Origin: Pelagerythrobacter sp041912895
GTDB lineage: Bacteria; Pseudomonadota; Alphaproteobacteria; Sphingomonadales; Sphingomonadaceae
Direction: 5' to 3'
Assembly: GCF_041912895.1 (NCBI RefSeq)
Contig: NZ_JAYSGI010000002.1
Location: 310,001 to 374,000, forward strand
Length of the DNA: 64,000 nucleotides
Shown here: positions 8,918 through 17,569 of the stretch, piece after piece
Layout: each line of letters opens with the position of its first letter
Position numbering within the stretch: position 1 is the first letter of the stretch
Made by a program: the position numbers and the translations under genes
Notes under the pieces: generated by a model
The model's input: the letters and a program-made list of their open reading frames with translations, nothing else
Databases searched by the model: none
What the model was told of the DNA's origin: nothing

Positions 8918-9457
8918 CTACAAGCGGGCCAGAACGAAGTCGGCCCGGTCCGACACGTCCGCCAGCGGCAGGTCGATCGGTTCGTAGCGATACGTGCGCC
9001 ATGCGGCGGTGACCGCGGCATCGCTGGCCAAGGCGGCGTCCCAGTCCTGAATACGCTGGGCGTCGGGCCGATAGATCGCCTGCCACGGCGGTGCGCGGAA
9101 CACGGGCCCGTCGTAGCGCAGGTCGCGGCAGGCATCGGCGATCTCGGGCGGAACCGGCAGCCCCTCGAGTGCCAGAAAGCCGGCGATGTCGGGAAAGCCC
9201 CGGTCGAACACCGTCGGACCGTCACGCCGTTGGGCACCGTGCCATGCGGCAAGCTCCGCCTCGAACATCGCGCGCGCGAAACCGGCGGGATCCCTGGCCC
9301 GCAAGGCCATTCCGCCCGGCGCCTGCAGGATCGCCCGCGCCACCTCCGTCTCGGTCGCGATCCCGCGCCGCGCCAGTTCCTCCAGCAGGGTGGACTTGCC
9401 CGTGCCGGGCCCGCCGGTGACGACCGAGCGAACCGGCGCGTGAACCCGGCCGGGCAC
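8918..9457 (-). CDS. P-loop ATPase (AAA_28-like)
   Basis: 179 aa from a GTG at 9457. The Walker A motif GGPGTGKST is at residues 15-23. Later elements include VFDRGFPDI (a Walker B/lid-type DRG motif) and a C-terminal YRYEPIDLPL stretch. This architecture fits small NadR/thymidylate-kinase-like P-loop proteins of the AAA_28 family, whose substrate is generally unknown. It follows rho by 10 bp on the same strand and converges on the glutamate-synthase-like gene 10 bp away. Confidence 0.85.
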   Translation of the reverse strand: MPGRVHAPVRSVVTGGPGTGKSTLLEELARRGIATETEVARAILQAPGGMALRARDPAGFARAMFEAELAAWHGAQRRDGPTVFDRGFPDIAGFLALEGLPVPPEIADACRDLRYDGPVFRAPPWQAIYRPDAQRIQDWDAALASDAAVTAAWRTYRYEPIDLPLADVSDRADFVLARL

Positions 9458-9467
9458 GCCCGCGATC

Positions 9468-10733
9468 CTACTGGTTCATCGTGGCGAAGAAGTCCTCGTT
9501 GGTCTTGGAATCCTTCATCTTGTCGAGGAGGAATTCCATCGCGTCGATCGTGCCCATCTGCATGAGAATACGGCGCAGGACCCACATCTTGGAGAGCTTG
9601 TCCTTGTCCACCAGTAGCTCTTCCTTGCGGGTGCCGGACTTGCCCACGTCGAGCGCGGGGAAGATGCGCTTGTCGGCCACCTTGCGGTCGAGCACGATTT
9701 CCGAGTTGCCGGTGCCCTTGAACTCTTCGAAGATCACCTCGTCCATGCGGCTACCGGTGTCGATCAGCGCGGTTGCGATGATCGAGAGCGAGCCGCCTTC
9801 CTCGATATTGCGTGCCGCGCCGAAGAAGCGCTTGGGCCGCTGGAGCGCGTTGGCGTCGACACCGCCGGTCAGCACCTTGCCCGATGACGGGACCACGGTG
9901 TTGTAGGCGCGGCCGAGCCGGGTGATCGAATCGAGCAGGATCACCACGTCCTTCTTGTGCTCGACCAGCCGCTTGGCCTTTTCGATCACCATCTCGGCGA
10001 CCTGCACGTGGCGCGTGGCGGGCTCGTCGAACGTCGAGGAAATGACCTCGCCGTTGACCGAACGCTGCATGTCGGTGACTTCCTCGGGCCGTTCGTCGAC
10101 CAGCAGGACCAGCAGGAACACCTCGGGGTGGTTGTCGGTGATCGCCTTGGCGATGTTCTGCAGCAGCACCGTCTTGCCGGTGCGCGGCGGGGCGACGATC
10201 AGCGCGCGCTGGCCCTTGCCCTGCGGCGAGATAATGTCGATCACCCGCGCGCTCTTGTCCTTCACCGTCGGGTCGAGCGTGTCGAGGTTGAGCTTCGCTT
10301 CGGGGTAGAGCGGCGTCAGGTTGTCGAAATTGGTCCGGTGGCGGACGGCGTCGGGGTCGTCGAAATTGACCTTGGAGAGGCTGGTGAGCGCGAAATAGCG
10401 TTCGCCGTCCTTCGGCGCACGGATCTCGCCTTCCACCGTATCGCCGGTGCGCAGGCCCCATTTGCGGATCTGGTTGGGCGAGACGTAGATGTCGTCGGGG
10501 CCGGCGAGGTAGTTCGCCTCGGGGCTGCGCAGGAAGCCGAAGCCGTCCTGCAGCACCTCGATGGTGCCCACGCCCATGATCTTCTCGTCGTATTCCTCGT
10601 CTTCGGCGAGTTCGCGCAGGATGCAGAACATCAGGTCCTGCCGGCGCATGGTGGAGGCGCCCTCGACGCCCAGTTCCTCGGCCATCGACACGAGGTCGGC
10701 CGGGGCTTTCGATTTCAGTTCTTTCAGATGCAT
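9468..10733 (-). CDS. rho: Transcription termination factor Rho
   Basis: 421 aa from the ATG at 10733. Rho is the hexameric RNA helicase that ends many transcripts. It has an N-terminal Rho_N helical domain (MHLKELKSKAPADL), then a cold-shock-like RNA-binding domain (DGFGFLRSP, about 63-71). The P-loop APPRTGKT is at 181-188, and LLVDERPEEVTDM and the Q-loop/R-loop regions follow. An in-frame ATG at 10787 would add 18 residues, but it lacks an obvious ribosome-binding site and the family normally begins MHLK. The gene follows hemJ. Confidence 0.97.
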   Translation of the reverse strand: MHLKELKSKAPADLVSMAEELGVEGASTMRRQDLMFCILRELAEDEEYDEKIMGVGTIEVLQDGFGFLRSPEANYLAGPDDIYVSPNQIRKWGLRTGDTVEGEIRAPKDGERYFALTSLSKVNFDDPDAVRHRTNFDNLTPLYPEAKLNLDTLDPTVKDKSARVIDIISPQGKGQRALIVAPPRTGKTVLLQNIAKAITDNHPEVFLLVLLVDERPEEVTDMQRSVNGEVISSTFDEPATRHVQVAEMVIEKAKRLVEHKKDVVILLDSITRLGRAYNTVVPSSGKVLTGGVDANALQRPKRFFGAARNIEEGGSLSIIATALIDTGSRMDEVIFEEFKGTGNSEIVLDRKVADKRIFPALDVGKSGTRKEELLVDKDKLSKMWVLRRILMQMGTIDAMEFLLDKMKDSKTNEDFFATMNQ

Positions 10734-10936
10734 TTCGCGTGTTTCCGTAATGGAATTGGTATCGGGAATGGCCGGCAGGTCTCCCATCGCATGAAACGAC
10801 AGGCAGGCTTGGGGAAAGCGGACCCGGCGGACGCGAGTTCGGCGCCGCCTCGACCGGAAAAGAGAGTGATGAAATACGCCCGCGCGCGGCAGGCGTCAAT
10901 TCGGATTGCGCGCCGGCGGAGCGTTCCGCCCGCGAT

Positions 10937-11380
10937 TCAGAACGGGCGGACGATCACCAGCACGACGATCAGCGCCGCGGCGATACCCGGCACTTCGTTG
11001 AGCAGCCGCAGCTTGCGCCCCTCGAGCGGACGCTCGCCGCGCGCGAGCTTCTTCGCGTAGGCCGACGCCCAGCCGTGATAGCCCGACAGCGCGAGCACCA
11101 GCAGCAGCTTGGCGTGGAACCAGCCTTGCGTCCACGCGGCGGTGTACCAGGCGAGCAACAGGCCGAACGCCCAGACGACGACGATCGAAGGCAGCAGGAT
11201 GATCTTCAACAGCCGCTGTTCGCGCTCGATCCACGCGGCATCCTCAGCCGATCCGACGGCCGATTCCTGATGGTAGACGAAGAAGCGCGGCAGCATGAAC
11301 AGCCCGGCCATCCAGAAGATGACGAAGATCAGATGCCCCGCCTTCAGCCAGTAGTAGGTCATGCCGAGGACGTCCTGCAT
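10937..11380 (-). CDS. hemJ: Protoporphyrinogen IX oxidase HemJ (CopD/UPF0093 family)
   Basis: 147 aa. This integral membrane protein oxidises protoporphyrinogen IX to protoporphyrin IX in many alphaproteobacteria. Four hydrophobic segments are visible. The conserved haem-ligand histidine lies in WLKAGHLIFVIFW (His16), and a GRKLRLLNEVP loop precedes the last segment. The gene lies 31 bp after hemE, which acts earlier in the same pathway. A second ATG six residues in (MTYYW) is possible, but the first fits the family length. A gap of about 200 bp to rho holds no gene. Confidence 0.92.
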   Translation of the reverse strand: MQDVLGMTYYWLKAGHLIFVIFWMAGLFMLPRFFVYHQESAVGSAEDAAWIEREQRLLKIILLPSIVVVWAFGLLLAWYTAAWTQGWFHAKLLLVLALSGYHGWASAYAKKLARGERPLEGRKLRLLNEVPGIAAALIVVLVIVRPF

Positions 11381-11411
11381 GGGCGCGATGTAGTGCGCCG
11401 CACGGCGTTCG

Positions 11412-12437
11412 TCACCCCCTCCATTTGCGGACCGTTTCGATCAGCGTCTCGACGTGCGCGATCGGCGTGTGCTGGCCGATCCCGTGGCCGAGATTGAACA
11501 CGTGCGGACGGCCCGCGAAGGCCTCGAGAATGGCCCTGGTGCGGCTGATCAGCCGCTCCCCGCCCGCGAGCAGCAGCAGCGGATCGAGATTGCCCTGCAC
11601 CGGCATGTTTTCGGGCAGGTTCGCCGCGACCCAGCGCGGATCGAGCGTCTCGTCCACCCCGACCGCCGCAACGCCGGTCTCGCGTGCATAGGCGGGCAGT
11701 TTCTCGCCCGCGCCCTTAGGAAAGCCGATCACCGGCAAGCCGGGAAAGCGCTCGACCATCGCGGCCGCGATCCGGGCATTGGGTGCGATCACCCAGCGTT
11801 CAAATTCATCGGGCGCGAGGCTGCCCGACCAGGAATCGAACAGTTGCACGGCTTCCGCGCCCGCCTCGACCTGTCCGGCGAGGTATTCGATCGTCACGTC
11901 GGCAATGGCATCGACGATCGCCTGGAAGCCCGCCGGATCGCGATAGGCAAGCGCGCGCGCGTCGTGCTGGTCGCGACTGCCCTCGCCCGCGACCATGTAG
12001 GTCGCAACGGTCCACGGGCTGCCCGCGAAGCCGAGCAGCGTCGTCTCCTCGCCAAGCCGGGCGCGAACACGGCGCACCGTCTCGTAGATCGGGTTCAGAC
12101 GTTCCGGCACTGCGGCGAGGCTTGCCAGCGCGGTATCGACCAGCGGCGGCGACAGCTTCGGCCCTTCGCCCGCCAGAAACGCGAGATCCTGCCCCATGGC
12201 GTAAGGCACGATCAGGATGTCGGAAAACAGGATCGCTCCGTCGAACCCGAACCGCGCGATCGGCTGGAGCGTGACCTCGGCGGCGGCTTCGGTATCGTAG
12301 ACCAGTTCGAGAAACCCGCCCTTCTCGGCTCGCAGTTCGCGGTATTCAGGCAGGTAGCGGCCCGCTTGGCGCATGAGCCAGAGCGGCACGCGCGCGCCGC
12401 GCTTGCCGTGCAGGGTATCGAGAAGAATGCCGGGCAT
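11412..12437 (-). CDS. hemE: Uroporphyrinogen decarboxylase HemE
   Basis: 341 aa. HemE removes four carboxyl groups from uroporphyrinogen III to give coproporphyrinogen III. The signature RQAGRYLPEY is at residues 23-32, and GFAGSPWTVATYM also matches the family. The C-terminal FNLGHGIGQHTP is complete. The gene is transcribed away from the PPDK-regulator gene, with the 319-bp origin region between them. In Caulobacter and other alphaproteobacteria hemE is the landmark gene beside oriC. Confidence 0.97.
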   Translation of the reverse strand: MPGILLDTLHGKRGARVPLWLMRQAGRYLPEYRELRAEKGGFLELVYDTEAAAEVTLQPIARFGFDGAILFSDILIVPYAMGQDLAFLAGEGPKLSPPLVDTALASLAAVPERLNPIYETVRRVRARLGEETTLLGFAGSPWTVATYMVAGEGSRDQHDARALAYRDPAGFQAIVDAIADVTIEYLAGQVEAGAEAVQLFDSWSGSLAPDEFERWVIAPNARIAAAMVERFPGLPVIGFPKGAGEKLPAYARETGVAAVGVDETLDPRWVAANLPENMPVQGNLDPLLLLAGGERLISRTRAILEAFAGRPHVFNLGHGIGQHTPIAHVETLIETVRKWRG

Positions 12438-12756
12438 TCGGGTAGGTCCAATCCAAATAATAAAGATATTTAAGAAGGATGCTGGAGTCTGTTGGCCCTG
12501 TGGATATCGGGGACAGCGGCGCCCTGCCCGATTTCTCCCGCGATGAACAGGGTCGGCGGATGCGGGACTCGCCGCATCGCCGCGTCAACAGATCGTTTTC
12601 CCCACTGTCCCCAGCCTGTCGAGAACGCCTCGCGCCTGTCCACAAGCGCGGCGGGAATCGGCCGGTAGCGAGGATGAATCCCGTGCCCGAACTTGTCGGC
12701 AGGTTTCTCCCGTGGTTTATGCCGGGCATTCTCCACAGCCGATCGCTTCCGCCCGG
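12438..12756. other. oriC: Probable chromosomal origin of replication (oriC)
   Basis: This 319-bp gap has no gene and lies between divergent hemE and the PPDK-regulator (RP001-type) gene, the position of oriC in Caulobacter. It opens with an AT-rich stretch next to hemE (about 12449-12480, including AAATAATAAAGATATTTAAG), a plausible unwinding element in a GC-rich genome. DnaA-box-like words near TTATCCACA are ATATCCACA (complement of 12499-12507), TTCTCCACA (12729-12737), and the weaker CTGTCCACA (12636-12644) and TTTTCCCCA (12596-12604). The promoters of both flanking genes must also lie here. Synteny is the main evidence; the boxes are imperfect. Confidence 0.8.
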
Positions 12757-13599
12757 ATGAGCCGACTTCACCTCCATCTCGTATCCGATTCCACCGGCGA
12801 AACGCTGGAAATGGTGGCCAAGGCGGCGCTCGCGCAGTTCGACGATGCCGAGATCGTCCGCCATTTCTGGCCGATGGTGCGGTCGCGCCAGCATCTTTCG
12901 CGCATCCTGCCCGATCTCGCCGACAATCCGGGCCTCGTCCTGTTCACGCTGGTTAACCCGGAAACGCGCGCCACGCTGGAGGATCATTGCCGCCGGCTCG
13001 GCCTGCCCGCGGTGCCTGCGCTCGACGCGGTGACGGAGGCGCTGGAAAACCAGCTCGGCCAGGAAGCGCACGGGCGCCCCGGCCGTCAGCACGCGATGGA
13101 CGAAGCCTATTTCCGCCGGGTCGAGGCGATCCAGTTCACCATCGCGCACGACGACGGCGTGGGATGGGAACGGTGGGAGGAAGCCGATATCGTGCTCGCG
13201 GGCGTCTCGCGCAGTTCGAAGACGCCGACCAGCATCTACCTCGCCAATCGCGGCTACCGGGTCGCCAACATCCCGCTGGTGGTGGAGAGCCCGCCGCCCC
13301 CGGCACTGTTTGCGCTGCGCCGCCCGCTGGTGGTGGGGCTGACGACCGCGCCCGAGCGGCTGGTGCAGATCCGCCGCAACCGCCTGCTGAGCCTGAACGA
13401 GGGCACAGAAACCTCCTATGTCGACAACGAGCGCGTGCGCGAGGAAGTGCAGTTCGCGCGGCGCATGTTCGCCGACAACGGCTGGCCGGTGATCGACGTC
13501 ACCCGCCGCTCGATCGAGGAAACCGCCGCCGCCATCATCCGCCTGCTGAGCGAACGCGACGGTGCGAGCGAGACCTTGCTGGGATCGAAGCCGATATGA
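12757..13599 (+). CDS. Pyruvate, phosphate dikinase regulatory protein (kinase/pyrophosphorylase)
   Basis: 280 aa from the ATG at 12757. The family (DUF299, PPSR/PDRP) phosphorylates and dephosphorylates a threonine of PPDK or PEP synthase to switch it off and on. The N-terminus reads LHLVSDSTGETLEM, and the nucleotide-binding motif is GVSRSSKTPTSIYLA. A C-terminal DVTRRSIEETAA also fits. It is the RP001-type gene bordering alphaproteobacterial origins. Its stop overlaps the maf start (ATGA), so the two are coupled. The target kinase is not in the window. Confidence 0.94.
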   Translation: MSRLHLHLVSDSTGETLEMVAKAALAQFDDAEIVRHFWPMVRSRQHLSRILPDLADNPGLVLFTLVNPETRATLEDHCRRLGLPAVPALDAVTEALENQLGQEAHGRPGRQHAMDEAYFRRVEAIQFTIAHDDGVGWERWEEADIVLAGVSRSSKTPTSIYLANRGYRVANIPLVVESPPPPALFALRRPLVVGLTTAPERLVQIRRNRLLSLNEGTETSYVDNERVREEVQFARRMFADNGWPVIDVTRRSIEETAAAIIRLLSERDGASETLLGSKPI

Positions 13600-14174
13600 T
13601 CGTCCTTGCTTCCAAAAGCGCCTCGCGCGCGGCGATGCTGGCGGCGGCGGGGGTCGCGTTCGAAGCGCGGCCCGCGGCGATCGACGAGCGCGCGCTCGAA
13701 GCGGATATGCAGGGCGCGCGGCCCGATCAGGTTGCGCTGGCACTTGCCGAGGCCAAGGCACTGGCGGTGCCCGATGCCGACAGCCCGGTGCTCGGCAGCG
13801 ATTCGCTGGTCGTGATGGGTGACCGGCGGTTCGACAAGCCCGCCAGCCGCGAGCAAGCGGCCGAACACCTGCGTGCGTTTTCCGGGCGAACGATGCAACT
13901 CCATTCGGCGGCGGCGCTCGCGCGCGGTGGCGAGATCGCCTGGGGCCACGCGGCGCTAGCTACGCTGCAGGTGCGGGTGCTGTCGGACGCATTCATCGAA
14001 AGCTATCTCGACGCCGAATGGCCGGAAGTCGGCCATTGCGTCGGCGTGTTCCGCATCGAGGCGCTGGGCGTCCAGCTGTTCGAACGGATCGAGGGCGACC
14101 AGTTCACCGTGCTCGGCATGCCGCTGTTGCCCGTACTCGGCGCGCTGCGCGATCTGGGCGAGCTCCCGGCATGA
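13596..14174 (+). CDS. maf: Maf-like nucleotide pyrophosphatase
   Basis: 192 aa. Maf proteins hydrolyse non-canonical or excess nucleoside triphosphates and have been linked to septum inhibition. The start is MIVLASKSASRAAML, with the family pattern near the N-terminus. LGSDSLVVMGDR holds the catalytic acid, and the substrate-specificity region is SGRTMQLHSA. Overlaps of 4 bp with both the PPDK regulator and aroE show tight coupling in an origin-proximal operon. Confidence 0.93.
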   Translation: MIVLASKSASRAAMLAAAGVAFEARPAAIDERALEADMQGARPDQVALALAEAKALAVPDADSPVLGSDSLVVMGDRRFDKPASREQAAEHLRAFSGRTMQLHSAAALARGGEIAWGHAALATLQVRVLSDAFIESYLDAEWPEVGHCVGVFRIEALGVQLFERIEGDQFTVLGMPLLPVLGALRDLGELPA

Positions 14175-15022
14175 CAGCCTATGCCGAGGTGATCGGTGAT
14201 CCGATCGCGCAGTCGAAATCGCCCGCGATCCATCGCTTCTGGATCGAGAAGCTCGGTCTCGACGCCGATTACCGCGCACATCGCGTGCCCGAGGGCGGAC
14301 TCGCCGACTATCTCGAGGCGCGCCGGACAGACCTGGACTGGCGCGGATGCAATGTCACCATGCCGCACAAGCAGGCGATCATGCCGCTGCTCGATCGGTT
14401 CGAGCCACTCGCGCGGCAGGTCGGCGCGGTCAACACGGTGGTGCGCGAGGACGAAGCGCTGGTCGGCCGCAATACCGATGTTGCGGGCTTTCTCGAGCCC
14501 TTGGGCGGCACTCTTGGCGAACGGCACCTGTTCCGCATGGCGCGCGTGCTCGGCACGGGCGGCGCGGCGCGGGGGATCGTGGCCGGGCTGGTGCGGGAAG
14601 GCTTCACCATCGTGCTTGCGGGGCGCGATCCGGCCAAGGCGCGCGCGTTGCTGGAGGAGCTCGACCCCGACGGCGAGCACCACGCGGTCGCTCTCGTGCA
14701 TTTCGCCGAACCGACCGAGTTCGCGTTCGACGACCGGCAGGGCTGCTGCGATCTCGTGGTCAACGCCAGCCCGCTCGGCATGCGCGGCCAGCCGCCGCTG
14801 GCGTTTGACTGGAGTCATGCGCCGCCGGGCTCTGTCGCCTACGATATCGTGACCGATCCTCTCCAAACGCGCTTCCTCGCCGATGCGCATGCGGCGGGCT
14901 TCGCGACGATAGACGGTCTGTCGATGCTGATCGGGCAAGCCGCCGCCGCATTCGAGCAGTTCTTCGGCGCGCCCGCCCCACGCGAACACGATGCCGAACT
15001 GCGCGACAGGCTCACGCGATGA
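14171..15022 (+). CDS. aroE: Shikimate dehydrogenase AroE
   Basis: 283 aa. AroE is an NADPH-dependent reductase converting 3-dehydroshikimate to shikimate in aromatic amino-acid synthesis. The substrate-binding motif SKSPAIH and the catalytic lysine motif NVTMPHK are present. The NADP loop is GTGGAARG, and NASPLGM and DGLSMLIGQAA also fit. The ATG overlaps the maf stop by 4 bp and the stop overlaps the coaE start by 4 bp. The length is normal. Confidence 0.96.
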   Translation: MTAYAEVIGDPIAQSKSPAIHRFWIEKLGLDADYRAHRVPEGGLADYLEARRTDLDWRGCNVTMPHKQAIMPLLDRFEPLARQVGAVNTVVREDEALVGRNTDVAGFLEPLGGTLGERHLFRMARVLGTGGAARGIVAGLVREGFTIVLAGRDPAKARALLEELDPDGEHHAVALVHFAEPTEFAFDDRQGCCDLVVNASPLGMRGQPPLAFDWSHAPPGSVAYDIVTDPLQTRFLADAHAAGFATIDGLSMLIGQAAAAFEQFFGAPAPREHDAELRDRLTR

Positions 15023-15612
15023 GCCGACCACGCATCGTCGGCCTCACCGGCTCGATCGGCATGGGCAAGTCCACCGTCGCCGCGATGTTCGACCGAGCCG
15101 GTGTGCCCGTCTTCGATGCCGACGCCGAAGTGCGCGCGATGCAGGGGCCGGGCGGTTCGCTGGTGCCTGCGATCGAGGCGGCGTTTCCCGGCGCGACCGG
15201 CCCTGAGGGCGTGCTGCGCGACGAATTGGGCCAGCGCGTGTTCGGCGATGCGGCGGCACTGGCGCGGCTGGAGGCGATCGTCCACCCGGCGGTGGCGGCG
15301 CGGCGGCAGGACTTCCTGCGCGGCAATGCCAATGCGCCGTTGGTCGTGTTCGATATCCCGCTGCTGTTCGAGAAGGGCGGCAACGCTGCGGTCGACGCGG
15401 TCGTGGTCGTCTCCGCCCCCCCGGAAGTGCAGCGCGCGCGGGTGCTGGCGCGACCGGGTATGACGGCGGACAAGTTCGCCCGCATCCTCGCGCTGCAAAC
15501 CCCCGATGCGGAAAAGCGCGAACGCGCCGATCATGTCATCGATACCGGCGCGGCGCTTGCCGAAACCGAGGCCGCCGTGCGCGATCTCGCGGCGCGGCTG
15601 GCAATGGGCTGA
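15019..15612 (+). CDS. coaE: Dephospho-CoA kinase CoaE
   Basis: 197 aa. It phosphorylates dephospho-CoA to CoA in the last step of the pathway. The P-loop GSIGMGKST is at residues 11-19. VFDADAEVR holds the conserved Asp, and VFDIPLLFE matches the family. The start overlaps aroE (ATGA). The gap to dnaQ is 74 bp. Confidence 0.96.
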   Translation: MSRPRIVGLTGSIGMGKSTVAAMFDRAGVPVFDADAEVRAMQGPGGSLVPAIEAAFPGATGPEGVLRDELGQRVFGDAAALARLEAIVHPAVAARRQDFLRGNANAPLVVFDIPLLFEKGGNAAVDAVVVVSAPPEVQRARVLARPGMTADKFARILALQTPDAEKRERADHVIDTGAALAETEAAVRDLAARLAMG

Positions 15613-15686
15613 AAAGCGCCCGAGCGCGCCAAAAAACCACGCCGCGCCTCTTGTCACCCGCCCAGCGGAGTCCGATACATATAGCA

Positions 15687-16373
15687 ATGCGCGAGATCGT
15701 ATTCGATACCGAGACGACCGGACTCGACCCGTCCACCGGGGATCGCATGGTCGAGATCGGCTGCATCGAGATGGTCAACCGCGTGGCGACCGGCGAAAGC
15801 TTCCACGCCTATTTCAATCCCGAACGCGACATGCCTGCCGGCGCGGAGGCCGTGCACGGGCTTTCCGCCGCGTTCCTGTCCGACAAGCCGCTGTTCCGCG
15901 ACACGGTTGCGGCATTGCTCGATTTCATCGGCGATTCGCCGCTCGTGGCGCATAACGCCGCGTTCGATTTCGGCTTCCTCAACGCCGAACTCGCCATCTG
16001 CGAGCGCGAGGCGGTGTGCCTGACGCGCATGGTCGACACCGTCGCCATCGCGCGCAAGCGGCACCCCGGAGCCAAGCTCTCGCTCGACGCGCTGTGCAGC
16101 CGCTACGGCGTCGATCGCAGTCACCGCGTGAAACACGGCGCGTTGCTCGACGCCGAGCTGCTCGCGCAAGTCTATGTCGAGCTGACCGGCGGGCGGCAGA
16201 TTGGGCTGGAGCTGGCGGCGGAGACGGCGAGCGTGGACATTGCCGCTGCGCCGCGTCGCGCTCCGGCCGACCGCATTCCCCGCGCGCCGCGTCCGCATCT
16301 GGCGAGCGAGGAGGAACTTGCGCGCCACCGCGCGTTTATCGGCAGGATGACTACGCCGCTCTGGGGCGGCTGA
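15687..16373 (+). CDS. dnaQ: DNA polymerase III epsilon subunit (3'-5' proofreading exonuclease)
   Basis: 228 aa from the ATG at 15687. DnaQ is the proofreading subunit of the replicative polymerase. The DEDDh motifs are visible: Exo I FDTETTGLD (Asp7, Glu9), Exo II AHNAAFDFGFLN and Exo III HGALLDAELLA. A Pro/Arg-rich linker follows, leading to a C-terminal segment that would contact the alpha subunit. An upstream in-frame ATG at 15651 would add 12 residues with no family support. The gene closes the origin-proximal maf-aroE-coaE group. Confidence 0.94.
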   Translation: MREIVFDTETTGLDPSTGDRMVEIGCIEMVNRVATGESFHAYFNPERDMPAGAEAVHGLSAAFLSDKPLFRDTVAALLDFIGDSPLVAHNAAFDFGFLNAELAICEREAVCLTRMVDTVAIARKRHPGAKLSLDALCSRYGVDRSHRVKHGALLDAELLAQVYVELTGGRQIGLELAAETASVDIAAAPRRAPADRIPRAPRPHLASEEELARHRAFIGRMTTPLWGG

Positions 16374-16416
16374 CGGGATCGGGGGGTCTCGCATCAACAA
16401 TGGAGAATGACCCACG

Positions 16417-16986
16417 ATGGATATTCGCGTCTCTGGCCACCAGGTTGAAACCGGCGCTGCGCTGCAGGATCATGCGTCCGAGCGACTGAACGGAATCGTC
16501 GAGAAATATTTCAACCGGGCGCTCACCTCGCAGGTGACGTTCGGCAAGGCTGCGGCAGGCGCGTTCGCCTGCGACATCGTGACGCATGTGATGCAAGGCA
16601 TGATCGTGAAGGGCCATGCCGAGGCGCAGGACGCGCATCAGGCGTTCGACCGTGCGGCGGAAAAGGTCGACAAGCAGCTCCGCCGCTACAAGCGCCGCCT
16701 GCAGGATCGGCACAGCCAGTCCGCCCATGCTCAGCACGAGGAGGAGGCCGCCTACACGATCTTCGCCGCCGCCGACGAGAACGCCGAGGAGATCGAGGGC
16801 GACGACACGCCGATGATCGTGGCCGAAACCACCGCCGATGTGCCCGAGACCAGCGTCGCCGATGCGGTGATGATGCTCGACTTGCGCGACACCAACGCGA
16901 TGTTCTTCAAAAACGCTGGCACCGGGCGGCATAATATGGTCTATCGCCGCCGCGATGGCTCGATCGGCTGGGTTGAGCCTCGTTGA
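16417..16986 (+). CDS. hpf: Ribosome hibernation-promoting factor, long form
   Basis: 189 aa. Long HPF binds the 30S subunit and pairs ribosomes into inactive 100S particles in stationary phase. The N-terminal RaiA/HPF fold spans residues 1-100 (MDIRVSGHQVETG). An acidic linker (110-140) follows. The C-terminal dimerisation domain is recognisable in MFFKNAGTGRHNMVYRRRDGSIGWVEP. An AG-rich ribosome-binding site precedes the ATG. It lies 43 bp after dnaQ and is followed by ptsN. Confidence 0.95.
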   Translation: MDIRVSGHQVETGAALQDHASERLNGIVEKYFNRALTSQVTFGKAAAGAFACDIVTHVMQGMIVKGHAEAQDAHQAFDRAAEKVDKQLRRYKRRLQDRHSQSAHAQHEEEAAYTIFAAADENAEEIEGDDTPMIVAETTADVPETSVADAVMMLDLRDTNAMFFKNAGTGRHNMVYRRRDGSIGWVEPR

Positions 16987-17107
16987 CGCTGCGGCGCCCG
17001 CGCGCCGAAATCCGCCGCATTGGCAGGGGCTTGCTCCGATCGGCTGCGCCGCGAAGGCGCGCCTGCGCGCCGATTGGCGGCACGCCCGACAGACCCAAGA
17101 CTGGACG

Positions 17108-17569
17108 ATGGACGCACATTTCAGACTGATTCCCGAAGCGATCGCGCTGAGCGACGCAAGCGACAAGGAAGCCGTACTCGCCCAGCTCGCGCAGCAGTTC
17201 GAGCGGGCTTACGGGTTCGCCGCTGCCGACGTGCGCGAGGCGCTGGACGAGCGCGAGAAGCTGGGCAGCACCGGCTTCGGGCGCGGGGTGGCGATTCCGC
17301 ACGCGCGGCTTGCCGATACGAAGCGGCCGGTGGCGGCGTTGCTCAAGCTCGCCTCGCCGGTCGAGTTCGATGCGGCAGACGGGATGCCGGTCGAGCTGGT
17401 CTTCGGGCTGATCTCGCCGGAAAACGCCGGTGCGGCACATCTCCATGCCTTGGCCGCGATTTCGCGCCTGATGCGCGACGAGGCGACCCATCGCATGCTG
17501 GTCGAGGCGGCCGATGTCGAAGCGCTCGTCGCCTCGTTCACCAACGCGAACGATCTTGACGCCGCCTGA
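17108..17569 (+). CDS. ptsN: PTS IIA-like nitrogen regulatory protein PtsN
   Basis: 153 aa. PtsN (EIIA-Ntr) receives phosphate from NPr and acts as a regulator of nitrogen and potassium responses rather than as a sugar transporter. The phosphorylated histidine is His65 in GVAIPHARL. The rest matches the EIIA type-2 fold. The frame is open further upstream, but the ATG at 17108 begins the conserved region. The hpf-ptsN pairing is widespread in proteobacteria, usually downstream of rpoN, which is not present here. Confidence 0.95.
   Translation: MDAHFRLIPEAIALSDASDKEAVLAQLAQQFERAYGFAAADVREALDEREKLGSTGFGRGVAIPHARLADTKRPVAALLKLASPVEFDAADGMPVELVFGLISPENAGAAHLHALAAISRLMRDEATHRMLVEAADVEALVASFTNANDLDAA

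Noticed and set aside
10734..10787. Longer Rho start giving 439 aa
   Set aside because: No ribosome-binding site is visible before 10787 and the family normally starts at MHLK; it remains possible but is not used.
12636..12644. CTGTCCACA as a DnaA box
   Set aside because: Two mismatches to TTATCCACA; mentioned only as a weak word, not counted as evidence for oriC.
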